NCBI GenBank assembly: GCA_021234155.1
Contig: JAJEKV010000017.1
Coordinates: 21,113,449 to 21,177,448 of the forward strand
DNA: 64,000 nt
Source: Isoetes taiwanensis
Lineage: Eukaryota > Streptophyta > Lycopodiopsida > Isoetales > Isoetaceae
Direction of reading: 5' to 3'
Shown piece after piece: positions 22,918 through 37,013 of the stretch. The translations under genes and the position numbers were made by a program. Every line of letters begins with the position of its first letter. Positions within the stretch are counted from its first letter, which is position 1. The notes below the pieces were generated by a model. It had not been told where the DNA came from, did no database searches, and saw only the letters and a program-made list of their open reading frames with translations.

Positions 22918-23070
22918 ACGGGTTTCATTCGATCGACTTTTGATCGACGGGTCCGATAGAAGCGAGCGGTTATTAAAATTTCGCGGATCGACTTTTAATC
23001 GGCGGTCCCGATAGAAGGAGCGGATATTTAAATTTTGGCGGATCGACTTTTAATCGACGGTTAGCAATCT
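22918..23070. repeat. Tandem ~55-bp repeats (GATCGACTTTTAATCGACGG)
   Basis: Units starting gatcgacttttnatcgncgg occur at about 22931, 22986 and 23041. The first two continue with a shared ...cccgatagaag-agcgg-tatt-aaattt-cg segment. Within each unit the halves GATCGA...TCGA are palindromic. Possibly subterminal repeats of a DNA element. Confidence 0.7.
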
Positions 23071-24570
23071 TACGATTGGGCCTACGGGACGGGACGCGAT
23101 CGACAAAGAAATGGCTTCTAATACCGCCCGTATTGTCAAATCCCATAATTAGATTTCACTCGCCAGAAAAGCAAAGACAATTAATCGGATAATTTGAAAC
23201 TACCACCTAATCTTGCCGCCAGACCTTTCTTGTCATTCGAACTCGAAAGAACTCGAAGAATCGGAAGAAGCCGGCGCTCGAAATTTATGTCGAAAGCACC
23301 TTCATGTAAGTTCATCTACTCTTCCAGAACCCAAGCTCCAAATTAATCCCATGATCTTGCGACATTGAACAGCGTTAATGCTACATGCTGACGACGAATT
23401 TGAAGAGGAGGGTGGGAAATTGCAAGATAGAATCACGATCTAGAAGCAATCGCCATGGAGTTCCTCTTGAAATGATCATGAAGCTTCTAGTAACGATTGC
23501 CATTTCAACGACGAAGCATTACCCGTAAGGCATCCCGATGGAGACATTGGGGTGAAAGCATCGGAACCTTTGTTGCATGGCCCGAATTCGGGCAAAGAAG
23601 GTGAGTTTCATTTTCTTGGAAGACATAAAGGAAGACTGAGTGCTCATACTAAAATGCACAAGCTGATTCTGTCATATGTATGAAATTAAAACGCTTGCAT
23701 GCCAGACCATTCATTCAATATTGCAAAACTATAAGGCCTGCAGTACTTGATCATTGAGAATTTAAAAAACATTGTATTCTTTACATGGATGGGATATTCT
23801 TTAAAAAACCCGTGATTCTTTACATTGTTTTAATTACATCCGTGTGTTATTCATCTATGTGTTATTCATCCGTGTGTTGTTCCTCAGTAGTCTCAAATGC
23901 TGGCACAATAGTCTCAAATGCTGTTGAAAAAAGATAAAATGGCATACAAGATTCTGGCAAATAAGATGGTGCAGCTATTGGGATATTACCCAAAATGGCT
24001 TCGAGGTCCGCAAACTCTAATTATCACTTAGCATTCTCCATTTCAAGCCCCTCCGTGAGCACCCACACTACTCATTGAATAAGCTTATGCTTGTAGCCTA
24101 TCTTGGCATAGGAGGAACTTCATTGAATACGCCACAAATCGTATGTTCATTGAGTACGCTGCCAAAGCGCCAATTCATAAATCTGTAAATTAGAGAGAAA
24201 AAATAAATTAGTGATTTCGCGCCATGAGCTAATACCATTCACTTGTAACTTAAATGCCATGCGTGTATCCTGTATTGTACTTTAAAGCAAGATCGTAATT
24301 TCTTCGTGTCAGATCGTATTTTTTGAGAGAGTCGAGTGAAATCACCAGCGCTGATATGCTTAGGTGCAAAATGTTTACATTAGGTTGGTCATTACACGCC
24401 GGGCGGAACTCGCATAAAGCTAATTATCGATGCAATTCACGCCAGCGGTATTGACCCGCTGACAATTTAAACATTTTGCACACAAACATATTTCTCAACC
24501 GGCGGATCTCACTTCAGCTCTCTCAAAATTAAGAATGAAAGAGCCGAATGCAAAACAAATTTTCCTTCAA
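23071..24570. other. No gene recognised
   Basis: No supported coding region. Inverted relatives of the 20.7-21.0 kb repeat occur at about 24400-24460 (gcaattcacgccagcgg). Short repeats of gtgttattcatc occur at about 23850-23880. Confidence 0.4.
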
Positions 24571-24794
24571 GAAATTACGCTTATGCTTTCAAGTTAGAGT
24601 TGACACTAAAGAAACATATTGCGGTCATTAAATCCTTGTATTGCCATTGAAAATTTTTAGATAGGGCCTTTTATTAGAGTTGCTGAATTCAAAATGCCTT
24701 TTCGCAGAATTACGCTTACAGCTTTCAAGTTAGAGTAGAAACTAAAGAAACATGCCATTGAAAATTTTTTACATAAGGCCTTTTATTAGAGTTG
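24571..24794. repeat. Two-copy direct repeat (~110/88 bp)
   Basis: gaattacgcttanngctttcaagttagag plus the following sequence to ggccttttattagagttgc occurs at 24571-24683 and, with an internal deletion, at 24707-24794. Confidence 0.85.
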
Positions 24795-24938
24795 CCCAAA
24801 TTGTTACAAAATTACGAAGTTCTAGGCAGTTTAAGGAGATGTCTAGCTCCATTCATAATCCTCATTTGAGGCCTTTTTGAGATGCCCACCGCTCTTGAAC
24901 CAAAAACTAAATAACAAAAACAAAAAAAATCAGCCCTC

Positions 24939-24975
24939 TACCTCCTCCTCTTCTTCCTCCTCCTCTTCTTCCTCG
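24939..24975. repeat. CTC/CTT microsatellite
   Basis: An imperfect (tcctcctcttct)n run that translates to poly-Ser in one frame. The surrounding open frame looks fortuitous. Confidence 0.7.
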
Positions 24976-25479
24976 AAGCTTTCATCCGCCATCTTCGGCT
25001 GGATGTCTTGGCAAAGATCTTCGCCTTCTGAGGAGGAGAGGGCGCCCATAATCACCGCTTTTTTCTTCTTCTAATTCTTCCCGTCATTCTTCATCTCCGC
25101 TTCCTCCATTTCTTCTTCTTTTCAATCTCGTTCTTCATCTCCTCCTCATCCAATCAAAGGGAGTATGGGGGACTCGGGCTGCTTTGTGCCGGTGCTCGAT
25201 AATCTTTTCCCGGCTGAGCTTGCCCTCTGCAGAATAACTCCTCGCAATTATCCGGACTGGTGCGGAAGGCGATACAAATGACATCTCGGGGAGGGGGAAT
25301 GGATTTCTTTATCAATTTTTATATGTCTCTTCGCCTCTCGGAGGCGAGTCCCATGGATGGAGCGGGGACGAGGCCGGGCAAGATGGCTCACCATGGTAGA
25401 AGGCTAGAAATCAATGAAGGCGCTAGAAGGAAAAAGGACTGGCGGTTGAAAGAATGGAGGGTTTCATGCAAGATATAGA

Positions 25480-26065
25480 GTAGTTGCATGCAAGGTTTCT
25501 TATAGCGCGGTTGTAATTATGATTCCATCACATCATACAAGATTTATATCATATACGAATTACCTATCATTACTCCTATTGAATTAATTACGCCCTAGGT
25601 TATCATTAATTCTCTATAGAATTACCCACATGTCAGCTATACTTAAAACCTATGTTTTCATTAATTTTGTATAATTACCTAGACCCCAGCTATACTTACA
25701 ACCAACTTTGGCCCATCTAGATTTACGACCTATACTTACCTCATTGGTACTACTAGCATACACCCTATATTACCATTAATTTTGCAATAATTACCTACAC
25801 CTAAGCTATACTTACAACCTATTTTTGGCTGCACTTACAACATATATTTGTCCATTTAATAGTTTTTTTGGTATTTCTTAAAGTTCCCTTTAATCGGTTC
25901 TCAAAATTACTTTATCCTTTTTTCGAACTAATATTAAGACATTTCACTTTATATAGGTGAAGCGTGTGGATCCTAGGGTAAAAATGTAATACCTATCCCC
26001 CCAACATGTTTTAACATTGTTACCGCATGTTCTTATCACATTGTTACCCCATTGTAAACGTTGTT
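25480..26065. repeat. Degenerate ~100-bp repeats, otherwise empty
   Basis: The phrase (c)ctatnttnncattaattttgnataattaccta followed by agctatacttacaacc recurs at about 25650-25705 and 25765-25830, with weaker copies before and after. No gene is seen. Confidence 0.5.
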
Positions 26066-28933
26066 CTTGTAGGTCAATGCTGTGGACCACCCAAAGGGTG
26101 TTGAGGCTGAGACTACTAAGCAAATTATCCTCTACAGTAGGTTGGATTGGAAGAATAAGAAGGTGAAAGTGAAGCACCAATGTAATAAGGAGCTAGTAGG
26201 TAAAGAAACTATCATAATAGCTGATCCTATCCAGGCTGTCAATGATGAAAGGTTAGGAGAGGATAAAGTGGGTGTGGCCTATAGCCTGCATTGAGTTTAT
26301 AGGAGAATTCCTTTTACCAGAGCCAGAGGTTGTGGATGACACTGATTTTCTTAATGCACCTCCAATAGCTGCCAGGACCACATTTTCAGAGAAGAGGGCA
26401 CACTCAGTGGTGAAACATTATCCTAGCAAGAGGTCCAAGTCAAGTAGTGATTGTTCACGTGAAGCTCTGACTAAGGTAAGGGGAATGGAATGTTGTTGGG
26501 CTAATTGTGTTCAGAAGTTTGAAATTGATGAATTGGTGGAAGCAAGAGCCACCTTCCAAGAGTATACTTGTGATGAGAGGAGGACTTACATGTACTCCAT
26601 TCATGAGCTTGCACTTCAAGATGAAAAATTTCTAAAGAAAAAAAAATACCCACTGCTAGGGACATGGATATGTAAAGTTGCATGGATACATATTCATGGC
26701 ATTCCAATTTCATTTTGGCAAAATTGGCAAGCAAGTCATGCAAAGGGGAGTAAAATTGCATTATATGGAAATAATGGCATGTTGAGGCCAACTTCTAGGA
26801 TCCTGGCTGCTAGGGAGGTTTTTGAAAAATATGTTGAATTCAATGCTGAGAATATGCCACATAAAAGTAGGAAAGATCAACAGGGAAAAATAGTTGTCGA
26901 GAAGAGATTGTCATCCCATTGTACCCAGAAGAGCATATTGGAGGAAGTGAATGCTTTGCTTCGAGAACTACAAGTACCTGCAATATCTCAACCCAGCTTC
27001 AGTAAACTATGGAGCAAGCACTTCAAGCATGTCACTATAGACACTTCGAACAACTTTGCAAAATGCAACTTGTGTGCTAAGTTGAAAGAGATTCTTGATA
27101 AGACCAAGCAACCAAGCCAAAGGGCTAAGATAAAGGAGCAAATGAAAAATCACATGACAGACCAACTATCATGTAGATCCACTTATTGGATGTGGAGAAC
27201 ATTATCATGTTTGGAATCCAATAACTATGTTTGTATTATACATGACAAGATGGATCAATCGAAGACTTGTTTGCCACAGTATAGTTACATACCCAAGCAA
27301 ATCAATAGAGCTTATCCTTTGCAAGTCTCTCGACAAAAAATAGTGCATGGCTCGATGCCAATTTATTATGGCCATTTTAGTTTGCAATTGTGCAGTGATG
27401 GTCCTGATTTTCATATTGGAAGTGTGATGAGGTGCTTGAGGAACTATGAGAGTGGTTATTCTGGTGACCTCCACAACCCTGGAGGTGGTAGCCAACCACT
27501 CTTTAGTGCATTGTTGGATAGAAAGCCTAATAATTTAGAGAAGTTTACTAAGGCAAGGTTTAGGAAGTCGTGTGCTTGAACATGTTGGAGCCTCAAGTTC
27601 ACGCCCCCAACCTCGAGATCTACCACCAAGGTTCCTCCTCCAACTTCACAATTAAAAGGTTTGGCGACGAATAAAAACAGTATATGTTCTCATTCCTATC
27701 TTATTTAACAGCCGTGGGTGTCTTTGAAAGAGTGAATTTAGGGTTCTTAATGCCTGGACATACTCATGAGGATGTGGATGCATTGTTTGGGAAGTATAGT
27801 GCGCAGTTGAAATCTCAAACTGTGACCAATCTTCCTAGACTAATGGAAGTTCTTAGTGAATGCATTTCACTTTCTCCTATAGGGTTGATCATACAAGAGG
27901 TGCCTGATTGGAAGAATTTTATCGAAGGTTATGCTCTTGATATGGAAGGTCAATCTAGACCTCTTCAGTACACTTTCTGGGTCATGGGAAATAAGCCAAT
28001 CATGCAATGGAAGATGAGACCTTCAGATGATAAATGGAGGCCAGATGAGGGAGTACCTATATGGCACGAAGATGAAAATGGTAAACCTAAGATTCCAAGG
28101 GGTTCAAAAGCTCTTAAGCCTTTTCCAGAGGTGGATTCATTGCAAAGCACATTGGACGGCATTTCTGAATACATCAAGTATTGGAAAAATAACCCCGATG
28201 ATACCATTATTGGACACAGGTACATGGATTATTGGGACAAGTAGACACATCCTCTGATGAACTCAAAGATGGATGGCTACCTAAGACTAGGTGGAGAGAC
28301 TTGATAACACCTGAGGAAGCTGATGATGTGGTTAGTAGTATTCGCAAGTCCATGGCTCCTCCAGCTGCTAAAAAACACTATATTGGTCCTAGGAAAGGAA
28401 GGCCTAAATATCTCGGGCTGGAGGATTATGATCCCAAAGATGACTTGCTTTGCCATCAATTTGCACTTATAGTACCAGAGCACAAAGAGATATACCCTGT
28501 GTGGATGGGTTACACCATCTCAGAGGTTTGCAAAGAAGTAGGTGACCGCAATGTGAACAAAGTTCGTGTGGAGTGGTGGTGTCCAGTGCACCAGTTAAAT
28601 GCAGTGGCAGAGGAAGAAAGGTATAGAGACTGTTGGACAAAGAGATGGAAGAGAAACCCTATTGAAGGGGATGATTGGGTTGAGTTAGATACTATTTTGT
28701 TTTCATGGACCCCAAAGGTCATCCCAGGCAAGACTGCTAGGGTTACAATACCTGTGGAAGTGAGGAAGAAAGCTATGCAAGGCCCTGGGGAGGCTGTCTT
28801 TGATCCTGTGCAGGTAACACCTCAGATACATGGTGGTTATCCAGTGCAGGTGGAACGGGCTGGCTTGATAGGAAGCACGAACGGGGTAAATTGGCAATAT
28901 GTAACTCGACATGCATATGTGAAATATTTTTAA
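26066..28933 (+). mobile_element. DNA transposon remnant, DDE-type transposase of the HTHEDVD class
   Basis: The plus-strand frames 26066-26293, 26272-27579, 27684-28244 and 28232-28933 form one protein. The first begins at a TTGTAG acceptor-like site. Early: CNLC (zinc knuckle-like). Core: CIIHDKMDQSKTCLPQYSYI with the first acidic residues (27244-27255), and NLGFLMPGHTHEDVDALFGK with the terminal His/Asp cluster (about 27760-27795). This pattern is shared by a large family of plant and animal transposase-like proteins (DUF7869-like, as I recall it). C-terminal: a Trp-rich WWCPVHQLN segment. Between the frames the region expected to give LDN...KDNKN reads as LHN followed by a stop, so the second catalytic Asp is lost. 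Frameshifts at about 26290, 27580-27690 and 28245 confirm inactivity. No terminal repeats were identified. Confidence 0.65.
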
Positions 28934-29074
28934 TTTTTAATGCAATCATGTTGTGCTGTTATAAAAAAAAAAGTCACATTCTCGATGCAAATTTACTAAC
29001 CCAGGAAAAAGTTGCAGTGCCAAAATGGTCCAAAATCCTGACATAAATCCAATTTAAATGAATGATGGTTTTTA
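28934..29074. other. Spacer between transposon remnant and TADA 3' end
   Basis: 141 bp containing a 10-A run at about 28963. It probably includes the TADA 3' UTR. Confidence 0.4.
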
Positions 29075-31602
<2,528 letters not shown>

Positions 31603-32286
31603 GGCGTTCCTATGTTTACATTGCAGACATTGCACACATCACGCTCAAATGTTGAGCAATAAAAATTAAAGGAAAGCACAAACCTGAAAATTAACGGCGA
31701 ATTGGAGGAAGGTTTAATCATGTAACTTATCCTTTCATGAAAGATTAAAGTTGTTCATTCCATGAAACGTAGTTCCTAGTATAACACAACTCTAGCCATC
31801 TCAATATCATAAGACTTGAGTCCAAGATTTATAAAAAGCTACGTTGATTTTACATAAAGCTTAGGTCACCATGGGCATATAAAACAAGCTATGCAAATCC
31901 CACCTTAAATGGATTCTACCAAGGCATCTTAAGATCCTTATAGAGCACAACTGTTGGTAGTTCAAGCTGATAGCAAACTACTCCCAAATCAGCGGGCAAT
32001 TTACTTCACTCTTCCTTGTCCCAAAGCAGGAAAAAGCTGTGCACATTCCTTGTGATTTCAGCGCAGAGTGACGGTACCAACAATGCGCAGAACAGGTTCC
32101 ACCCAGAGGTGCGAAACTTCAGGTAAATAAGATCTTTAGCTTAGGCCAATTTAGATGTGCAGAGTACTTATCAACAAAACTCCTAAAACTCCTCAACTCC
32201 AAATAAACATCTATGTCCTCTCCATTCATTTAAAATTTAATGTTTTATACTGGTAATTACACAAGAGACTGCATGACAAATTTGTG
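31603..32286. other. Spacer between PPR gene and TADA
   Basis: 684 bp with no coding feature. It should hold the TADA promoter and the PPR 3' UTR, since both genes are transcribed leftward. Confidence 0.5.
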
Positions 32287-33885
32287 CTACTCATTTTCTT
32301 GCCATCCAAGTATGGCATAAATGTTCGATAGCAATACATATGGTGCAGAGGTAGCCTGGTCAAGTTGAAGAGCTTGTGCTGCAGCATGCTTTGCCTGTTC
32401 CAAAGCAGCATGAGTTCTACATGCACCTAGCAATGCTATCCATGATGCACTATCTGGCACAAGTGGCATGCTGTTAATGAAGGCTTCTGCCCCGTCAAGC
32501 CAACCTGCTCTGCCAAGAAGATCAATTTCACTATTACAATGTTCTAACACTGGAGAAACGCAATAATTCCAACTCATGGAGGCAAAACAATGGCAGCCTA
32601 AATCAAAGAGGTCGTCATTGTTGCAAGCAGACAGAATGGCGGTAATAGTGATATTATTAGGACTCAATCCATCTGCTTGCATCTCCTGAAACATCCGTAA
32701 AGCATCTTGTTCTTGTCCATTTTGGGAATGCGCTGCAATTATGGCATTCCATGAAATCACATTTCGATGAGGCATTTCTTTAAAAAGCTGGAGGGCCTCA
32801 TTGATAAGCCCATGTTTGGCATATCCTGCTATCATGGTCGTCCAAGAGATCACGTTTCTTTCTGGCATGCACATAAACAACTGAAGCGCTTCCTTTAACT
32901 GTGTTTCTTGGATGAACCCTGCAATCATTGCATTATATGCAGCCACATCTTTCTGGGGAATTTGCTTAAAAATACCAATGGCTTCCTTAAGATGTCCGCT
33001 TTGGACATAACCAATGACCATGTTAGTCCAAGAGATCACATCTCGTTCGGGCATTTCTTCGAAGAGCCGAAGGGCCTTATCAAGAAAACCCTGCTTTACA
33101 TACTCTGCAATCATGGCATTCCATGAGACAATATTTCGTTGTGGCATTCGGTCAAATAACCTGCGAGCCATTTCGAGATGACCTTCCTGAGCATATACCA
33201 CAACTATAGTAGTCCATGATACAACATTTCGCTCTGGCATTTGATCAAATGTTTCAAGAGCTTCCTTAAGCATGCTATGCTTGGCATATGCGGCAAGCAT
33301 TGCATTCCATGAGACAATATTACGATATGGCATTCGTTCAAAGATGTCATGAGCCTGAATAACCAGTCCATGATCTGCATATGCAGTGAGTATAGCAGTC
33401 CATGCCACTACATCTGGCCTTGGCATCTTTTTAAAAAGTCGAACTGCTTCCTTCAAATGGCCATGTTGAATATAAGAAGCAATCATTAGATTCCATGTGA
33501 AAGTATTCCTGGAGGACATATTGTCAAATACCTTTCTTGCATCCACCAAGGCACCACATTTTCCATACATCTGTATAAGCAGATTCCCAAGATATCTATA
33601 TCTAAGAAATCCAAACTTAATAATATGTTCATGGATTTGGTGGCCTTCTACTAAATTCATTGAGTTACCACATTTGCGCAAAAGATATGCGATTCCAGGA
33701 ACGCCTAGTCCATCCTTGCAGGATTCCAAGTGCCATTCCGTCTTGCTTATATGGGGCAGCGTATATGTCTTTAATGTGGTTGACTGGCCTGTCATGTCTA
33801 ATTTTCCCAAATCCATCTCCTTGACATAAACATGAATGTTTCCTTGGTAAAGTCTAAAACAAGTAGAATCAAATAGAGGAGTCAT
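32287..33885 (-). CDS. PLS-class pentatricopeptide repeat protein, short E-like end
   Basis: An uninterrupted 532-codon frame from ATG 33885. After about 90 N-terminal residues (targeting region plus a first L/S motif), nine consecutive 31-residue motifs run from about residue 135 to 415. Each follows the S/SS pattern [DN]-[VI]-[VI]-[SA]-W-[NT]-x-[MI]-[IL]-x-x-Y and ends in M-P-x-R. A P/L-like motif and an E-like tail (LLGRAGWLDGAEAFINSMP; SAPYVLLSNIYA) follow. Such proteins bind single-stranded organellar RNA, one base per motif, usually for RNA editing. The protein stops (TAG) right after SNIYAILGWQENE, so E+ and DYW domains are absent; it would need a DYW partner or is truncated. Being intron-free is normal for this family. 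The organelle target is not evident. Confidence 0.88.
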   Translation of the reverse strand: MTPLFDSTCFRLYQGNIHVYVKEMDLGKLDMTGQSTTLKTYTLPHISKTEWHLESCKDGLGVPGIAYLLRKCGNSMNLVEGHQIHEHIIKFGFLRYRYLGNLLIQMYGKCGALVDARKVFDNMSSRNTFTWNLMIASYIQHGHLKEAVRLFKKMPRPDVVAWTAILTAYADHGLVIQAHDIFERMPYRNIVSWNAMLAAYAKHSMLKEALETFDQMPERNVVSWTTIVVVYAQEGHLEMARRLFDRMPQRNIVSWNAMIAEYVKQGFLDKALRLFEEMPERDVISWTNMVIGYVQSGHLKEAIGIFKQIPQKDVAAYNAMIAGFIQETQLKEALQLFMCMPERNVISWTTMIAGYAKHGLINEALQLFKEMPHRNVISWNAIIAAHSQNGQEQDALRMFQEMQADGLSPNNITITAILSACNNDDLFDLGCHCFASMSWNYCVSPVLEHCNSEIDLLGRAGWLDGAEAFINSMPLVPDSASWIALLGACRTHAALEQAKHAAAQALQLDQATSAPYVLLSNIYAILGWQENE

Positions 33886-34528
33886 GTGTCTCGTAATTGA
33901 AGAAAATCTAATATCTCACAATTCTTTTCTAAGTGTGACAGTTTTCCAAAATTGTAACCTGCATCAATTACCCGGAAGACTATATGGAAGGTCTGTAAAA
34001 GCCTAAAGGGAATGGCATGTTCAACTGCAACAAACATGCTCGTATGGAACCTTGTGCCATGTTATCCTAGATCTAGGAAAGCGGTGCCAGCAGAGAGAGG
34101 TCAAATTAAGTACATTTGTGTCCTAATATAACGTAAAGAAGGTATATTTAAGTAATTCCAAGAGAATAGCTGACACATCACATACATACTAGTTAGAGAA
34201 GCCGTGTAATTCTCACGTAACATGTCGGATGCTGAAGACACAAGAGAGTTGAGATAGCGCCAATTGTCAGCTTACTGTGGGCCATTTTAGATAGTGTAAT
34301 GATAAAATATGTTAATAGTTCTAGAATTGCTTCTATTCAGATGCAAGAAGCTGAACTGGTCAACCCGCTACGTGCCAGAAAACATGTTCAACACTTCTAG
34401 AATAAGAAGTAACGTACACACCTTCAAACAAGCTTCGTCATGATGAACACATCTACAGGAAGTTCAAAAATTCGACCATAAATACCCACTTGCAAATCGA
34501 CCAAGGCAGCACAATTCCCAGCTCCGCA
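33886..34528. promoter_or_regulatory. Divergent intergenic region, PPR and chitinase
   Basis: The 643 bp between the PPR start (minus) and the chitinase ATG (plus) must hold both promoters. A TATA-like CATAAATA lies at 34477-34484, 45 bp before the chitinase ATG. No other element is assigned. Confidence 0.45.
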
Positions 34529-35979
34529 ATGGCAGCACTACTGGGGATGTTTATTATTCTCATTTCAATTGGGCGAATCAAAGCGCAAGATTGTGGAAGT
34601 CAGGCAGGGTTTGCATATTGCTCACCAGGGAATTGTTGCAGCCAGTACGGGTACTGCGGCACAACGTCGGCGTACTGCGGGGATGGCTGCCAAAGCCAAT
34701 GCAATCAGGAAGTGTGCGGCATACAGGCGAATCTGGCGAATTGTTCTTCTTCGTCCGGTTGCTGCAGCGAATATGGATTCTGCGGCACAAGCTCGGCCTA
34801 TTGTGGCGATGGCTGCCAGAGTGGAGCCTGTTCGGGCGTCCCCGTCACGCCCGTCAAGCTGGGGTACTGGTATGCTGACTCATCCCCCGCCTCTAACATA
34901 AACTCTTGCCTCTACACCCATCTCCTCTACGCCTTTGCATCCATGGACCCCTCTTCCTTCTCTGTCCAACCCCCTTCCTATGACAATGGCCAAATCTCCT
35001 CCTTCGTCTCCACCGTCCGTCAGTCTAACCCCAACGTCAAAACCCTCCTCTCCATCGGTGGCGGCAGCAGCAATTCCACCGCCTTCTCCTCCATGGTCAG
35101 CTCCTCTTCCAGTCGCTCTGCATTCATCAACTCCAAATAAGTTGCCCTGGCTTCGTCGAGATAACTTTGATGGACTTGACCTTGACTGGGAGTATCCCTC
35201 CACTTCCACTGACATGTCTAACCTTGGGCTTCTCTTTGAGGAGTGGCACTCTTATGCCCCCGATCTGCTCCTTGCTGCAGCAGTTTATTATACTAACCCT
35301 CTAGCCAGTTGGTTGGGGGGTGCCTCCTATCCTACCTCTTCCATCCAGTCAAGTCTAGACTGGGTCCTTGTCATGAGTTATGATTTCCATGGTTCTTGGG
35401 AAAGTTATACCAACCCTCCTGCAGCTCTTTATGACTCTTCCAATCCTACAATAAACGGTGATTATGGCTTCACGCAATGGCTTCAATCATTGCCTATGGG
35501 CAAGGTCTTGTATGGATTGCCTGCATATGGGCATGCGTGGAACCTGAGTGATCCTTCTAACCATGGAACTGGCGCTCCTGCTGTTGGATCTTCCACTTCT
35601 TTGGGAGACACACCAACATATGCTCAAATAGCTAGTTTTCTTTCTTCTAGTGGCGCCACTGTAGTCCATAATACAACTAGTGTATCCACTTACGCATACA
35701 GTGGTATTTCATGGGTTGGATATGATGACAGTTGGTCAATCACTCGGAAGGTGAATTATCTGAAATCTAAAGGAATGAGAGGCTATGGATTTTGGACAGT
35801 TCTTTCAGATGATTCTAATTTCACGCTTGCTAAAGCAGGTAATATTATTTCCTCGTTTCTTCGATTAATTTTACTTCAGTTTCTCATATAAATGTTCATT
35901 TGCAGCGGCAAAAGCTTTAGATGGAAAATATTGCAATGGGACAACCATATCAACAACAACAACAACAACAACAGGGTAA
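34529..35979 (+). pseudogene. GH18 (class V-like) chitinase with two hevein domains, frame-broken
   Basis: ATG 34529 opens a signal peptide (hydrophobic [13 protein letters not shown], cleavage near AQ|DC) and two hevein-type chitin-binding domains with full Cys spacing ([30 protein letters not shown]). A GH18 barrel follows: [23 protein letters not shown]. The frame hits TAA at 35138-35140; the next segment resumes one frame over as RRDNFDGLDLDWEYP (catalytic DxxDxDxE, 35169-35192). WVLVMSYDFHGSW, GLPAYGHAW and GFWTVLSDD follow. Intron 35839-35905 (67 bp) leads to an exon ending in an ACA-repeat Thr tract and TAA at 35977. Secreted chitinases hydrolyse fungal chitin. With a stop and a frameshift before the catalytic motif, the product would be a two-hevein protein with a truncated barrel. 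Apart from this lesion the gene looks well preserved, so an assembly error or recent mutation is possible. Confidence 0.85.
35951..35973. repeat. CAA/ACA microsatellite in chitinase last exon
   Basis: An (aac)n run that encodes a short poly-Thr tail just before the stop codon. Confidence 0.85.
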
Positions 35980-36500
35980 ATAAGACACTTGATGATGCTT
36001 ATGTATATGATACTTTCATATATTATTACATGATCATTTGCTACTTTTTTTATACGTGCATAGTACATTTACAAACAAGGTCGTGGGGATGAAAACAACC
36101 TTGATATAAAGGGGTGCATTATTACATAAATGTACGGGATGGATTATTAGGAGGCGAAGAAGGGTTGATTGCAGGGGTATAGTTATGCTTTTACATGATT
36201 GAAAGCATGAGCATCAAAGTTCTATGTACATGTGTATGCTAGTTCATTATCAAAGTCTGTAGCTGATAATAATTCTATATATTTTATATTTCATGCCCTA
36301 GTAGAAACTCGTGAAAGAGTCTTTATGTTATATCCTTAAGAGGAGAATGTTTCTCTTTTCGACTTCCCTGTGTTTTGAAAAATAAGTTTGTAAAGAGGAA
36401 TAACTTTGCAAAGTCATAGCAATTTCAGAATACGTTAGATGGGTTGTTGATGTTTATTTAACTCATGAACATTTGTCTAAAATTGTCTATATTGTTTAAT
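35980..36500. other. Chitinase 3' flank, no gene
   Basis: A/T-rich sequence with no coding feature; it probably includes the 3' UTR. Confidence 0.4.
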
Positions 36501-36510
36501 TCATGAGCAT

Positions 36511-37013
36511 GCGGACGTTGAGACTCTTGAGCATTGTCTCTTTGATTGTCCTGAGGTTCAACCAAATAGGGTCCTCCGCTACAAGGTTTGTTTAACAAGA
36601 CATTGACCGCCGATGCATCCTTTTTGGCGCCCTATCCCAACGCATGGCCTCCAAAACAAAGGGCATTTCATCTTGGTTCCGGTTGGCTCTATGGTCGATA
36701 TGGGGAGCCGCCGCAGACACCACATCTTTCGGGGCATTTATTCATCCGCATTGTTATTACAAAGGCCTTAAAAAGATATTGACAGCCTACGAGTGTTCTT
36801 CCCTTGACTCAGAATTGGTGGAACGCATCTGGATTCAGTATCTTCGAATTGATTCTTATCATTAGTCTCCTATTCTGGAGTAAGTACATTGTGCCCCAGG
36901 CTCGTGCTCCTGTGGCATCTCTGTGTGCTTACACAGTTAGATGAGACATGTAAATTTTGTACTTTTTCTCTGATTAATAAACTTTTTGGCTTTCATCCTT
37001 CAAAAAAAAAAAA
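36511..37013 (+). mobile_element. Short 5'-truncated LINE insertion with poly(A) and TSD
   Basis: The insert starts with a frame reading DVETLEHCLFDCPEV, the C-terminal Cys/His segment (zf-RVT type) of plant LINEs. Later frames include WFRLALWSIWGAA. It ends in a run of 12 A's at 37002-37013. Flanking 10-mers tcatgagcat (36501-36510) and tcatgaacat (37014-37023) differ at one base and are the target-site duplication. This is the classic structure of a dead-on-arrival LINE copy, about 500 bp long. Confidence 0.85.

Noticed and set aside
24877-25074. Frame with a poly-Ser run
   Set aside because: Created by the CTC/CTT microsatellite; no conserved flanks.
17000-29000. Single large element spanning the methyltransferase-like genes and the HTHEDVD transposase
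   Set aside because: No matching terminal repeats were found around the whole interval; the two may be unrelated neighbours.
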